From Acidobacteriota bacterium (GTDB taxonomy: Bacteria; Acidobacteriota; Terriglobia; Terriglobales; Acidobacteriaceae), in assembly GCA_021799945.1 (NCBI GenBank), contig JAJYZK010000033.1, positions 1 to 14,116 on the forward strand: a DNA stretch of 14,116 bases, in the 5' to 3' direction. The position numbers and the translations under genes were made by a program. The notes under the pieces are model-generated. The model saw only the letters and a program-made list of their open reading frames with translations, ran no database searches and was not told the origin of the DNA. Shown here in pieces: positions 5,884-14,116 of this stretch; position 1 is the first letter of the stretch; every line of letters starts with the position of its first letter.

Positions 5884-7340
5884 AAATGCGCTCCATCACC
5901 CGGCGGCTGGTCGCCACCGTGCTGTCGCTGGAGTTTGCCGCGGCAGTCGTTCTGGTGGCTCTGACCGCGGCGCACGAACGGCGGATTCTGAGCCGGTCTT
6001 TCGACGTGATGCTGCGCGGGCGCGCGGACACCCTGCTCGGAGCGGTGCAGGATGCCGAGGATACAGCCGACAACGTCATGCTCGACACCCGCGGCATCAA
6101 CACTCCGGAACACGATCTCTATCGGGTCGAAGATGAGAAGGGGCGAGTGCTGGGCAGGTCCTCCCGCTGGCCGCGGGCTCTTGCCGGGGCGGCGGGCTCG
6201 GCGAAGGAGAGATTCTTCGGAGCCCGCCTGGAAGGGCGCGACTATCGTTTCCTCCAGCTCCGTGGAATACGGATTGTCGACCCGGACCAGAATGGCCACG
6301 GCGGCGTGCCCCACGCCATCGTGGTCGAATACGGCTCCCCAACGGCCAACATCTGGCGCGGCGTCCTGGAGGCGATCCGCTTTTACTCTCTCTCCGCGAT
6401 CCTCTTATTGGCCGGCACTGGAGGCCTGATGGCGTGGCTGATGCGCCGAGGTCTCCGGCCCCTGCGTGAGCTGGCGGCGGAGGCGGCGAAGGTCTCTCCG
6501 CGGCAATGGCGCTTTGAGCTTCCGGAGAGCGCCGGGCGCACCGAGGAGCTGGCGCCCCTGGGCCGGGCGATCGAATCCGCGCTGGCCAGACTGAAAGCCT
6601 CCGTGGAGCGGCAACGGCGCTTTACCGGCGACGCCGCGCACGAGCTCAAGACCGGCCTCGCCATCGCCAAGTCGTCGCTCGAGCTGCTCTCCATGCGCAC
6701 CCGCACGGTCGCCGAATACCGCGAAGGACTGAGAAAATGCCTGGAGGATACGGAGCGCCTGGAGGCCACGGTCTGCGAAATGCTGAGCCTGGTGCGGGCC
6801 GAATACGCCGGTTCTCCGCCCAGCCGGGGAGAGGCGCGCCGCCCATGCGACCTGAGCTCCTGCATGTGGGATTGCGTTGCGGCCTGCGGCTCCCTGGCGG
6901 AGCTCCGCCAGGTGAGGATCGCCGTGCGGGCGGAGCAGGGCCGCCATGTGGGGCTGGAGCAAGGCGAGTGCGCTCAGCTTTGTTCGAACCTGCTGCTCAA
7001 CGCCATTCAGCACAGCGCCCCGCACTCCACGGTGACCGTGCGCCTTGCCGGCGCAGCCAAGGATTTGCTGCTTTCCTTCGAAGACTCCGGCGAGGGCATC
7101 GCGCCGGAAGATCTCCCTCACGTCTTCGAACCGTTCTACCGGGCCGATCCCTCGCGGAACCGGAAGACCGGGGGCACCGGGCTGGGCCTGGCGATCTGCA
7201 AGGCGATCTGCGACCGCGCCGGCGGCAGAATCTGGATCGAGAGCGCGCCGGGCGCCGGCGCAATCGTGACGGTGCAGCTTCCGGAGTCGGAACCGCCCGT
7301 TCTTCCGCCGCGTTCCGCCTCGCTGAATGCCAGGGTGTGA
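5880..7340 (+). CDS. Membrane sensor histidine kinase (HisKA/HATPase), partner of the preceding regulator
   Basis: The product has 486 residues. TM1 is at about 9-31, a periplasmic sensor at about 32-164 and TM2 at about 165-187, followed by a HAMP-like linker (LRPLRELAAEAAKVS) and a dimerisation/phosphoacceptor helix with His254 in DAAHELKTGLAIAKSS. Then come the catalytic boxes: N-box around Asn374 (NLLLNAIQHS), G1 DSGEGIAPEDLPHVFEPFYR (402-421) and G2 GGTGLGLAICKAI (431-443). All ATP-binding motifs look intact. The usual proline four or five residues after the histidine is Gly259, while the E-x-x-T tetrad needed for phosphatase activity (Glu255, Thr258) is kept. The start overlaps the regulator stop as ATGA, so the two proteins are probably made by coupled translation; an ATG two codons later is possible. 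The signal is unknown; copper, other metals and quorum or envelope cues are all seen in this broad kinase class. Confidence 0.95.
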   Translation: MKMRSITRRLVATVLSLEFAAAVVLVALTAAHERRILSRSFDVMLRGRADTLLGAVQDAEDTADNVMLDTRGINTPEHDLYRVEDEKGRVLGRSSRWPRALAGAAGSAKERFFGARLEGRDYRFLQLRGIRIVDPDQNGHGGVPHAIVVEYGSPTANIWRGVLEAIRFYSLSAILLLAGTGGLMAWLMRRGLRPLRELAAEAAKVSPRQWRFELPESAGRTEELAPLGRAIESALARLKASVERQRRFTGDAAHELKTGLAIAKSSLELLSMRTRTVAEYREGLRKCLEDTERLEATVCEMLSLVRAEYAGSPPSRGEARRPCDLSSCMWDCVAACGSLAELRQVRIAVRAEQGRHVGLEQGECAQLCSNLLLNAIQHSAPHSTVTVRLAGAAKDLLLSFEDSGEGIAPEDLPHVFEPFYRADPSRNRKTGGTGLGLAICKAICDRAGGRIWIESAPGAGAIVTVQLPESEPPVLPPRSASLNARV

Positions 7341-7424
7341 TGCTGCCGGCGCCGGAGGCGGAAGCCCGCCGCCGAGAGTGGCCGCGAAGGATGGATGACT
7401 ACTGACGACCGTAGGAGCGTCTTC

Positions 7425-8471
7425 ATGCGCTGTTTCGTTTCGCGCCTGTTCCCCGCGCTGTTCCTCCCCTGCCTCCTGGCTGTTCTACTGCCGGCCGCGC
7501 CTTTCTGCGGCGCGCAGACCCACTATCACATCGTCGAACGCTGGACGATCGGCGGCCAGGGCGGGTGGGATTACCTGCGCGCCGACGGCCCCGCGCACCG
7601 GCTCTATGTCACGCATAACTCCAGGGTCGAAGCCATCGACACCCGGACCGGCAAGGTGGTGGGGGCCGTCACCGGGCTGAAAGGAACCCATGGCGTGGCT
7701 CTCGATCCCGACGGAAGGACCGGATACATCACCGACGGCGGCGGCGACGCCATCGTGGTCTTCGATCGAAGGAATCTGTCCCCCCTGGCGGTCGTGCCGG
7801 CAGGCGGGAATCCCGACGGCGTTGCGTACGAGCCGGCGACGCGGACCGTCTGGGTCTTCAACGGCCGAAGCAGAGACGCCAGCGTCCTCGATGCGCCTTC
7901 TCGCACAATCATCGATACAGTTCCTCTGCCCGGCAAACCGGAGTTTCCCGCCGCCGGCCGGGATGGTCAAATGTTCGTCAACATTCAGGACAAGAACGAG
8001 ATCCTGCGAATCGACGCAAGGACGCACGCCATCCAGGCGACGTGGCCGCTGCAAGGGTGCGAGTCGCCCACCGGCCTGGCCTACGACCCCGTCGGTCAAC
8101 GGCTGTTTACCGTGTGCTACGGCGGAAAGATGAATGTGCTCGATGCGCAGACCGGCCGGGTGATCGCCACCCCGTCGATCGGCGCCGGGCCGGATGCGGC
8201 GCGCTACGACGTCCGTCGCCGGCTCGCCTTTTCCTCCAACGGCGGCAGCGGGACGCTGACCGTCATCGACGCGGGCAAACCGTCGTATCCGGTGGCTCAA
8301 TCGCTGGCCACCGAGCAGGGAGCGCGCACGATGGCCTTGGATGAGACGACCGGACGCATCTACCTGGCGACGGCGAAGTTCGGCGCCCGGCCGGCAGCCA
8401 CCCCGGCTATGCCGCAGCCAAGGCCGCCGATCGTTCCCGGGAGCTTCGAGATTCTGGTCGTCGCCCCTTGA
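7425..8471 (+). CDS. Secreted YncE/YVTN-family beta-propeller protein
   Basis: The protein has 348 residues from ATG 7425, which has AGGAG (7413-7417) seven bases upstream. The in-frame ATG at 7395 is possible but would put ten polar residues ahead of the signal peptide. The signal peptide (residues 1-30, MRCFVSRLF then Leu/Ala-rich) ends at CGA|Q. The mature part consists of YVTN-type blades: GGWDYLRADGPAHRLYVTH, VEAIDTRTGKVVG, GYITDGGGDAIVVFD, NPDGVAYEP, MFVNIQDKNEILRIDART, LFTVCYGG and FSSNGGSGTLTVID. It ends with the GSFEILVV strand usual in this subfamily. Such propellers are periplasmic or extracellular; some bind metal complexes, most are uncharacterised. It follows the kinase by 84 bases on the same strand with no visible terminator, so co-transcription is likely. 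It might act as an accessory ligand binder for the sensor, but that is only inference. Confidence 0.9.
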   Translation: MRCFVSRLFPALFLPCLLAVLLPAAPFCGAQTHYHIVERWTIGGQGGWDYLRADGPAHRLYVTHNSRVEAIDTRTGKVVGAVTGLKGTHGVALDPDGRTGYITDGGGDAIVVFDRRNLSPLAVVPAGGNPDGVAYEPATRTVWVFNGRSRDASVLDAPSRTIIDTVPLPGKPEFPAAGRDGQMFVNIQDKNEILRIDARTHAIQATWPLQGCESPTGLAYDPVGQRLFTVCYGGKMNVLDAQTGRVIATPSIGAGPDAARYDVRRRLAFSSNGGSGTLTVIDAGKPSYPVAQSLATEQGARTMALDETTGRIYLATAKFGARPAATPAMPQPRPPIVPGSFEILVVAP

Positions 8472-8624
8472 CGACGCGCACCCGCAGGCGAAGGGCTCGC
8501 AGCGGGTAGGGGAGAACCGTCAACCGGGAGAGCCCCGGCGCCCCGCTGGACCTGGTTCGCGCCTGTTTCATCCTCTGTCCCTGCGCGGTTCCGCCCGGCC
8601 GTTGCGGCGCATCCACGCGAATCG
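8472..8624. other. Convergent intergenic region without a clear terminator
   Basis: The YncE-like gene (plus) and RND pump gene (minus) converge on these 153 bases. A short stem CCGGG-AGAGC-CCCGG is present, but no T-run follows it in either direction. The two transcripts may overlap or end by a factor-dependent mechanism. Confidence 0.4.
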
Positions 8625-11600
8625 TTATGCGGCGGTCGGCTCTTTGCGGTTCGCCGCTCGCTTCCTGGTCAGCGAGTAATACGCCACAGGGGTCACGATC
8701 AGGCTCAGCACCATGGAGATCAGGAGACCTCCGATGACGGCGATGGCCAGGGGTTGCAGCATCTGCGAGCCCGAGCCGAGAGCGAAGGCCAGAGGGAGCA
8801 TGCCGCAGATCGCGGCGACCGCGGTCATCAGGATCGGCCGCAGCCGGCGCTGCGACGCCTTGACCATTGCCTCCCGCGCGGACAGTCCTTCCGCGCGGTA
8901 GCGCCCGTCGGCGTCCAGCAAAAGGATGCCGTTCTTGGCCACGATGCCGATCACCATGATCAGTCCCATGAACGAGGCGACGTTGAAGGTGACGCCCGTG
9001 AGCAGCAAGGCGAGCACCACGCCGGAGACGGAAAGCACGGAGGAGGCCAGGATCGCGGCCGGGGCGGAGAAATTGCGGAATTCGGCCAGAAGCACGCCGA
9101 AGACCAGCAGCAGCGAGAGCAGCAGAACGCGCAGCAGCTCGTGGAAGGAGGTCTGCTGTTCCTGATAGGTTCCGCCGTACTCAACCCGCACCGAGGGGGG
9201 AAGGTGCATCGCCCGCACGGTCTGTTGCACTCGGGCGATCGCCGTTCCCAGATCGGAGCCCTCCAGCCTGCCGGTGACGGTGATCAGCCGCTGCAGGTTC
9301 TCCCGCAGAATCTCGTTCTGGGGGGGAAGCTGCCTGATCCGGGCCAGCGAGCCGAGAGTCGCGGTCTTGCCGGTGGCGCTGTTGAAAACCGTATTTTCGA
9401 TGGCGTCGAGGGATTGCCGGGTTTCCGGTCCCAGGCGCACCCGCACCGTGTAAGGCCGTCCGTTGGCGATGAGCGGACTTTCCGCGGCCACCCCGTCCAG
9501 GATCGCCGTGGCGTCTTCCGTCACTTCGCTCGGCGTAAAGCCCATCTGGGCGGCGACGGCGGGATTGATGGAGAATTCCGTCGCCGGCCCGCTGATCGTA
9601 TTGTCAATGCCGTCCTCCACATCGACGACGCCGGGAATCTTGCCGATCGCGTCGCCGATGCGCGGGCCCAGCTCGGACAGCAAGGCCGGGTCGTCCGCGA
9701 AGACCTTAATCTGAATGGGCTCGGGAGCATTGGAGAGATCGCCAATCATATCCTGCAGCACCTGGGTGAACTCCACGTCGAGCTCCGGCTCGGTCTTTCT
9801 GATTTCGGCGCGGGCCTCGGCCATCACCTCGTCGATTCCGCGGCTGCGGTTCTTTTTGAGCCGCACCGTCATGTCTCCGGTGTTGGCCTCGGTCACCGCG
9901 GCCAGGCCCATCTGCAGCCCGGTGCGCCGCGAGGTGCTATCGACCTCCGGGATGCGATGCAGGATCCGGTCCACGTGCTGCAGCACGCGATCGGTTTCGG
10001 ACAAGGAGCTGCCGGCGGGCATGATGTAGTCGAGAATAAAGCCGCCTTCATCCATCTCCGGGAGAAGGTCGGAGCCGAGATTGCGGAAAATGAGCCAGGC
10101 GCCCAGGGTGAGCAGGGCGCAGGCCGCGAGCAGCAGCAGGGGCTTGCTGAGCGCCCATTCGAGCGCCTGGCCGTGCAAATGCAGAACGCGCCGCATCCAC
10201 GGGCCGTGCGATTCCAAGGCGTTCTCCGTTTTTTCCGCCCCGCGGTCCCGGCTGGCGCGGAGAAGCGTCAGGCTGAGCGCCGGGGTCCAGGTGAGCGCCA
10301 GCAGCAGCGAGGTCAGCAGCGCGACCGTCATGGTGATGGCCAGCGCGCGAAAGAACGAGCCGGTTACCCCGCTGACGGAGACGAGGGGCAGAAAAACGAC
10401 TACGGGAGTGACCGTGGATCCGATGAGGGGAGGGGTGATTTCGCGCAGCGCGAGTCTGGCGGACTGCGCTCGGTTCTCTCCCGCATCGCGATGCATCACG
10501 ATGTTTTCGACCACCACGATGGCGTCGTCGATCACCAGTCCGATGGCCGCCGCAAGGCCGCCCAGGGTCATGAGGTTGAAGCTCTCACCCAGGATCCAGA
10601 GAAACAGGATGCTGATGGCGACGGTCACTGGAATCACCAGTCCGGCGACCAGCGAGGAACTCCAGTCGCCGAGAAAAAGAAAAAGAACGACGCAGGCCAG
10701 GGCCAGGCCTATCAGAATGGCGTCGCGCACGCTGCGGATGCTGTCTCGGACCAGCTCCGACTGATCGTAAAAGGGTTGAAGGCGCACGCCCGGCGGGATG
10801 ATCTTGGAGAGCTGAAGGAGTTTGGCGGCGACCGCGTCGGCGACGGCGACTGTGTTGCTCGACGGCTGGCGGGCGATGTTCAATAGGACGGCCGGCTTTC
10901 CGTTCGCGGTGACGGCGGTGTAAACCGGCATCACGCCTGGCCGCACCTGGGCCAGGTCGGCGATGCGCACCGGAGCTCCTCCGGCCGTGGTCTTGACGAC
11001 CAGGTCGCCCAACTGACTGGCGTCGTGGGCCTGGGCTCCGGTCAATCCCAGAATGAGTTCGTGGTTGGCCTCGTAGAGTCCGGGAGAGCCGACCACGTTC
11101 GAGTCGTTGACCGCGTTTACCAGGTCCGGGATCGTCACTCCCGCGAGTTGCATGCGGGCCAGATTCGGCGTCAGGTGATATTCGGGGATCTGGCCGCCTT
11201 GCACCGTCACCGTGCGGACGCCGGGGACGCGATTGAGCGGCGGCTTCAACTGATAGGTGGCGAACTCCCATAGCTGGGAGGGCGACAGCGTGTCCGAGGT
11301 GAGGCTGTATCCGAGAATCGGAAAGGTGGCGAAGGTGAGCCGGTTGGTGGTGATCACCGCGGTGGCGGGAAGCGTCTGCCGCACCTGGCCGAGAGCGGCG
11401 TCCACCAGTTGCAGCGTGCGGTACATATCGACGTTCCAGTCGAAGAACAGGCTTACCTCCGCCGATCCGCGGCTGGTGGTGGAGCGCACGGTGCGCAGCC
11501 CCGGCACCTCGTTGACCGCGTCTTCGATCGGCTTGGTGATGGTCACCTGCATCTGCTCGACCGGCATGACTCCGTTGTCCACGCCGATCACCACGCGCGG

Positions 11601-11756
11601 GAAATTGGTCTCCGGAAAAACGGAGATCGGCGCGCGCTGCGAGGCGTAGACGCCCAGCAGGGAGAGCACAATCAGGAAGAACAGGATGGGGCCACGGAAG
11701 CGCGCCAGCCAGAATGTCTCCCGCCCCTCCGGCATCTCCGCGTTCGGCATTCTCAC
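8625..11756 (-). CDS. RND efflux pump, inner-membrane permease subunit (HAE-like)
   Basis: The protein has 1043 residues, the full length of the AcrB-type family. TM1 is at about 21-40, followed by a periplasmic porter domain; the TM2-TM6 block spans about 343-500, TM7 begins near 540, a second porter domain follows, and TM8-TM12 span about 872-1030. The proton-relay residues of AcrB have counterparts: Asp410 and Asp411 in TM4 (GLVIDDAIVVVEN), Lys941 in TM10 (VAKNGILLLD), and Arg971 and Thr978 in the RLRPILMT segment. The double aspartate favours a drug/hydrophobe-type pump over CzcA/CusA-type metal pumps. It should assemble with the adaptor and TolC-like channel encoded just upstream. The GTG at 11756 overlaps the adaptor stop (GTGA); the ATG two codons later is the alternative start. 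Substrate cannot be predicted. The pump is intact, with no frameshift. Confidence 0.95.
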   Translation of the reverse strand: MRMPNAEMPEGRETFWLARFRGPILFFLIVLSLLGVYASQRAPISVFPETNFPRVVIGVDNGVMPVEQMQVTITKPIEDAVNEVPGLRTVRSTTSRGSAEVSLFFDWNVDMYRTLQLVDAALGQVRQTLPATAVITTNRLTFATFPILGYSLTSDTLSPSQLWEFATYQLKPPLNRVPGVRTVTVQGGQIPEYHLTPNLARMQLAGVTIPDLVNAVNDSNVVGSPGLYEANHELILGLTGAQAHDASQLGDLVVKTTAGGAPVRIADLAQVRPGVMPVYTAVTANGKPAVLLNIARQPSSNTVAVADAVAAKLLQLSKIIPPGVRLQPFYDQSELVRDSIRSVRDAILIGLALACVVLFLFLGDWSSSLVAGLVIPVTVAISILFLWILGESFNLMTLGGLAAAIGLVIDDAIVVVENIVMHRDAGENRAQSARLALREITPPLIGSTVTPVVVFLPLVSVSGVTGSFFRALAITMTVALLTSLLLALTWTPALSLTLLRASRDRGAEKTENALESHGPWMRRVLHLHGQALEWALSKPLLLLAACALLTLGAWLIFRNLGSDLLPEMDEGGFILDYIMPAGSSLSETDRVLQHVDRILHRIPEVDSTSRRTGLQMGLAAVTEANTGDMTVRLKKNRSRGIDEVMAEARAEIRKTEPELDVEFTQVLQDMIGDLSNAPEPIQIKVFADDPALLSELGPRIGDAIGKIPGVVDVEDGIDNTISGPATEFSINPAVAAQMGFTPSEVTEDATAILDGVAAESPLIANGRPYTVRVRLGPETRQSLDAIENTVFNSATGKTATLGSLARIRQLPPQNEILRENLQRLITVTGRLEGSDLGTAIARVQQTVRAMHLPPSVRVEYGGTYQEQQTSFHELLRVLLLSLLLVFGVLLAEFRNFSAPAAILASSVLSVSGVVLALLLTGVTFNVASFMGLIMVIGIVAKNGILLLDADGRYRAEGLSAREAMVKASQRRLRPILMTAVAAICGMLPLAFALGSGSQMLQPLAIAVIGGLLISMVLSLIVTPVAYYSLTRKRAANRKEPTAA

Positions 11757-13039
11757 TGCGCCGGATCCCCGTTGTCGCCGGCCGCGGCGACCTTGACTTT
11801 TGTGCCCTCGTCGAGCCCGTAGGCCCCGGTGACGATGACGTTGTCGTTGAGACCGAGCCCGCTCAGGACCTGCGCGTCTTTGCCGTCCTGGATGCCCAGT
11901 CGAACATTCTTCCGGCGGGCGGCGTCATCGGCGCCGATCGCCATTACGTATTTGGCGCCGTCGGCCGCCGTCAAAATGGCGGACAGAGGGATTTTCATGG
12001 CGCGGGCGGCCTGTTCGCCGGTGACGATGGCGCGCACCGGAGTTCCGACCTTGTATCCGCCGCCGCGGTTATCGAGGCGAAGCCAGATCTCCACCGTGCC
12101 GCTGCCGGGATCGAGCGCCGGACCGATGAAAGAGACGGTCGCCGGGACGGGCTGGTCCGCGCCGGGAACGAGGATCTGGGCCGGCTCCCCGAGGGTGAGC
12201 CGCTGGGCGGCGCTTTGCGCCAGATGGAGCTTGGCCAGAAGGCTGGAGGTATCCATCACGGTGACGAGTGGGCTGCCGGCCGCCGCGGTTTCGCCGGCGA
12301 AGAGCGGACGATCCGTAACCACGCCTGCGATTGGACTCACGATCCGGGCGTAGGAGGCCTGCGCCTCCGCATTCAGGTACCGGCCCTTGGCCGAAGTGAG
12401 CTGGCCCCGGGCCTGGCGGAGCAGGGCCTGACGGCTTACGCTCTGCATCGCCTGCATATGCTGCGCGGCGTTGTCGTACGCGGCCTGAGCCTGAACCAGG
12501 CCGGCCATCGCGGTATCCAGATCTCGGCCTGGAATCGCGCCCTGGGCGAAGAGTTCCTTGCGCGCGCGCACCACGCTCTGGCTCAGGTCGAGCTGGGCCT
12601 TGGCCTGCGCCAGGTCCAACTGCGCTTTCTGGTAATCCTCCGGAGTCTGGGCCTGGGTCTGGATCGCATAGGCGGCCTGAGCAGCCTGATACTGCCCGCG
12701 GCTGTCCAGGGCGGCGGCGGACAGATCCCGGTTCTCCAGTACGGCCAGCAGTTGCCCGGCCTTCACTTTCGATCCGCGTTGCACATAGAACTTTAAGACC
12801 GGCGCGACAATCCTCGGCACGATGGCCGCCTGGGCCAGCGGGGCGAGGGTGGCGTCGGTGTCGATGTGCTCGGCGATGGGACCCATTTGCGGCCGTTGCG
12901 CCTCAACCGAGACCAGCGCCGCGACCTCACTCTCGGAGTCCGAACGCCCGCATCCGCAAGGCACGATGGCCGCGCAGCATGCCAGCAGCGCGCAGGCGGG
13001 CAGGGCCGATATTTTCCGGAGGCGCATGCGCATTTTCAT
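11753..13039 (-). CDS. RND periplasmic adaptor (membrane fusion protein, HlyD/AcrA type), probable lipoprotein
   Basis: The product has 428 residues. A basic N-terminus (Met-Lys-Met-Arg) and a cysteine-rich hydrophobic stretch hold two possible lipidation sites: Cys21 in L-L-A-C and Cys30 in C-G-C. A biotinyl-lipoyl-like half-domain lies at about 72-104 (VPRIVAPVLKFYVQRGSKV, GQLLAVLENRDL), then a long alpha-hairpin coiled coil rich in Gln and Ala (about 107-228). The second lipoyl half begins at ARIVSPIAGVVTDR (231-244), followed by beta-barrel and membrane-proximal domains ending GLDEGTKVKV. It would bridge the pump and the outer-membrane channel. ATG 13039 has AGGAG four bases upstream and overlaps the channel gene stop (ATGA). 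The frame stays open to 13384, but that stretch is the coding part of the channel gene in another frame. Confidence 0.93.
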   Translation of the reverse strand: MKMRMRLRKISALPACALLACCAAIVPCGCGRSDSESEVAALVSVEAQRPQMGPIAEHIDTDATLAPLAQAAIVPRIVAPVLKFYVQRGSKVKAGQLLAVLENRDLSAAALDSRGQYQAAQAAYAIQTQAQTPEDYQKAQLDLAQAKAQLDLSQSVVRARKELFAQGAIPGRDLDTAMAGLVQAQAAYDNAAQHMQAMQSVSRQALLRQARGQLTSAKGRYLNAEAQASYARIVSPIAGVVTDRPLFAGETAAAGSPLVTVMDTSSLLAKLHLAQSAAQRLTLGEPAQILVPGADQPVPATVSFIGPALDPGSGTVEIWLRLDNRGGGYKVGTPVRAIVTGEQAARAMKIPLSAILTAADGAKYVMAIGADDAARRKNVRLGIQDGKDAQVLSGLGLNDNVIVTGAYGLDEGTKVKVAAAGDNGDPAQ

Positions 13040-14116
13040 AGCGCTCCTGTCATCAGATCGAGATTGGCCGCCGCCGCCTGCGCCCGCGCCATGCCGTCGG
13101 CCTGCGCGATCCGGGCGGCGAGCAATGCATCCTGGGCGTCGACCACCTCCAGCGCCGTGGCTTCGCCGGCGGCATAGCGAAGCTGGGTCAATCGCAGGCT
13201 CTCCGCTGCGGTGGCCGCGCTGCGGTCCAGAAGCTGGAGTTGGTCGCGCGCGGCCTGCGCTTCGCTGTAGGTCTCCTCCAGATCGGCGATCAGGCTGCGC
13301 TGCGCCGAGGTGAGCGCCACCCTCGCCGCGGCCCTCCGGATCTCGCTCTGCTTCACCTTCTTCTGGGTGGATAACCAGTCCCATACGGGAATGTCCAGAG
13401 TGGCCATCGCGGAATAGCCGAGGTTCCGAGCGCCCTCCGGGCCGTTCACGGCAAACTGGGGCGCGTCGATGCCGTAGTTGAAGTTCAGCGTCAGATCCGG
13501 CAAATACGCCGCCCGCGCCCCTTCCACTTCTGCATCGCTCTGCCGCAGGGCGGCCAGGGCGCTCCGCAATTCGGGGTTGTTGGCGGCCGCCATCTGGTTC
13601 GCCTGCTGCTGGGACGGCAGCGGGTCCGGAGGCGCGGGCCGGTCAGTGCGATATGCGGTTCGAGGATCCGGAAAGAGCAGAATTCCCAGCTCCAGCCGGG
13701 CTCTTTCCGCCCCGACGCGAGCGTCGGAGACATCGCGTTCTCGCTGCAACTCCTGCAGTTGCGCCTTCACCACGTCGGCATGCGCCGCCTCCCGCGCCGC
13801 CTCGCGCTCCTTCGTTAGCGTCGTGAAGTCCGTCGCCTCCTGCAGCGCGTCAGTGAGCGAAGCGAGCCTGGCGCCGGAATCGGAGACGCCATAGTAGAGT
13901 CCGACCACCGTGGCGACCAGGCCTCGCCGCGCGATTTCCATCTCCGCCGCGGCCCGGGCCGCGGCGGCGTCGGCCGCCTTCTCGTCGGCCACCTGTTTCA
14001 GGCCGATGGTCTCGGTGACCACCGCTTGGCTCGCGTATTCGCGCACCGCGTTGTTCGCGATGAACACGGGCGCTTCCTGATTCCCGATCTGGCCGGCCTG
14101 GTTCCTCAGCCCGTTC
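13036..14116 (-). CDS. TolC-family outer-membrane efflux channel, 5' end cut by window
   Basis: The frame is open from the window edge to TGA 13036 (359 residues seen); the GTG at 14067 is not needed as a start because coding sequence clearly continues upstream. The C-terminal two-thirds shows the second outer-membrane-efflux repeat: NPELRSALAALRQSDAEVEGARAAYLPDLTLNFNYG, then a beta segment SAMATLDIPVWDW, a long helix with RSLIADLEETYSEAQAARDQL, and the family hallmark LRLTQLRYAAGEATALEVVDAQDALLAAR near the end. The earlier part has the long helices of repeat one (EKAADAAAARAAAEMEIARRGLV, KAQLQELQRERDVSDARVGAERARLELG) and a Pro-rich linker. By comparison with TolC-family proteins roughly 80-100 N-terminal residues including the signal peptide are missing. 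It is the first visible gene of the efflux operon, so the operon promoter lies beyond the window. Confidence 0.92.
   Translation of the reverse strand, partial: NGLRNQAGQIGNQEAPVFIANNAVREYASQAVVTETIGLKQVADEKAADAAAARAAAEMEIARRGLVATVVGLYYGVSDSGARLASLTDALQEATDFTTLTKEREAAREAAHADVVKAQLQELQRERDVSDARVGAERARLELGILLFPDPRTAYRTDRPAPPDPLPSQQQANQMAAANNPELRSALAALRQSDAEVEGARAAYLPDLTLNFNYGIDAPQFAVNGPEGARNLGYSAMATLDIPVWDWLSTQKKVKQSEIRRAAARVALTSAQRSLIADLEETYSEAQAARDQLQLLDRSAATAAESLRLTQLRYAAGEATALEVVDAQDALLAARIAQADGMARAQAAAANLDLMTGAL

Noticed and set aside
8754..10886. 710-codon open frame on the plus strand
   Set aside because: It is exactly antisense to the RND pump gene. The translation is His/Arg/Gly/Gln-rich with no membrane or domain pattern.
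13040..13384. Adaptor start extended to 13384
   Set aside because: This stretch is the coding part of the TolC-like gene in another frame. The downstream ATG has a good SD and begins a lipoprotein signal.
1..14116. Mobile element, CRISPR array or toxin-antitoxin/defence locus
   Set aside because: No transposase, integrase, regularly spaced repeats, terminal inverted repeats or known defence proteins are present, and no gene looks foreign in composition.

Overview
The window comes from a GC-rich bacterial chromosome. The gene set suggests an Acidobacteriota member, most likely near Bryobacterales/Solibacter. It has tandem secreted PQQ-type propellers, an exported twin-arginine NIPSNAP protein, a YncE/YVTN propeller, and a sensor kinase whose sensor and H-box look like acidobacterial kinases I know. 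This placement is an inference from protein style; there is no rRNA or other marker. No tRNA, rRNA, CRISPR array, transposase, integrase or attachment site is visible.

Layout. (1) Positions 1-3249, minus strand: two adjacent paralogous secreted beta-propeller proteins, the second cut by the window start. (2) 3250-4223: about 975 bases with no convincing gene. It holds a strong minus-strand sigma70-type promoter (TTGACA, 17-base spacer, TATTGT), dyad elements around it, a perfect 18-bp tandem duplication and a 27-bp near-palindrome. The promoter implies a leader of about 485 bases before the propeller operon, ending in an SD-led five-codon minicistron whose stop overlaps the propeller start. 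(3) 4224-5018, minus: a Tat-exported double-NIPSNAP protein that appears to start at TTG. (4) 5197-8471, plus: an OmpR-type response regulator and its HisKA sensor kinase, overlapping by four bases, then a secreted YncE-like propeller. (5) 8625-14116, minus: a tripartite RND efflux operon in the order outer-membrane factor (5' end cut off), periplasmic adaptor, inner-membrane pump. Its genes are joined by ATGA and GTGA overlaps.

How they work together. The efflux genes form one clear functional unit: a proton-driven envelope-spanning exporter. Its two aspartates in TM4 favour small-molecule (HAE-type) export over the heavy-metal class. The two-component pair could control the divergent NIPSNAP gene, its own operon, or the convergent efflux operon, but only proximity supports any of these. 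The two PQQ-like propellers are a gene duplication whose products are exported and share two cysteines. They lack cytochrome motifs, so binding or scaffolding is as plausible as enzymatic activity.

Assessment: most genes belong to known families. The least explained part is the 3.25-4.22 kb regulatory region and the propeller pair it drives. I found no complete undescribed system that can be demonstrated from sequence alone.
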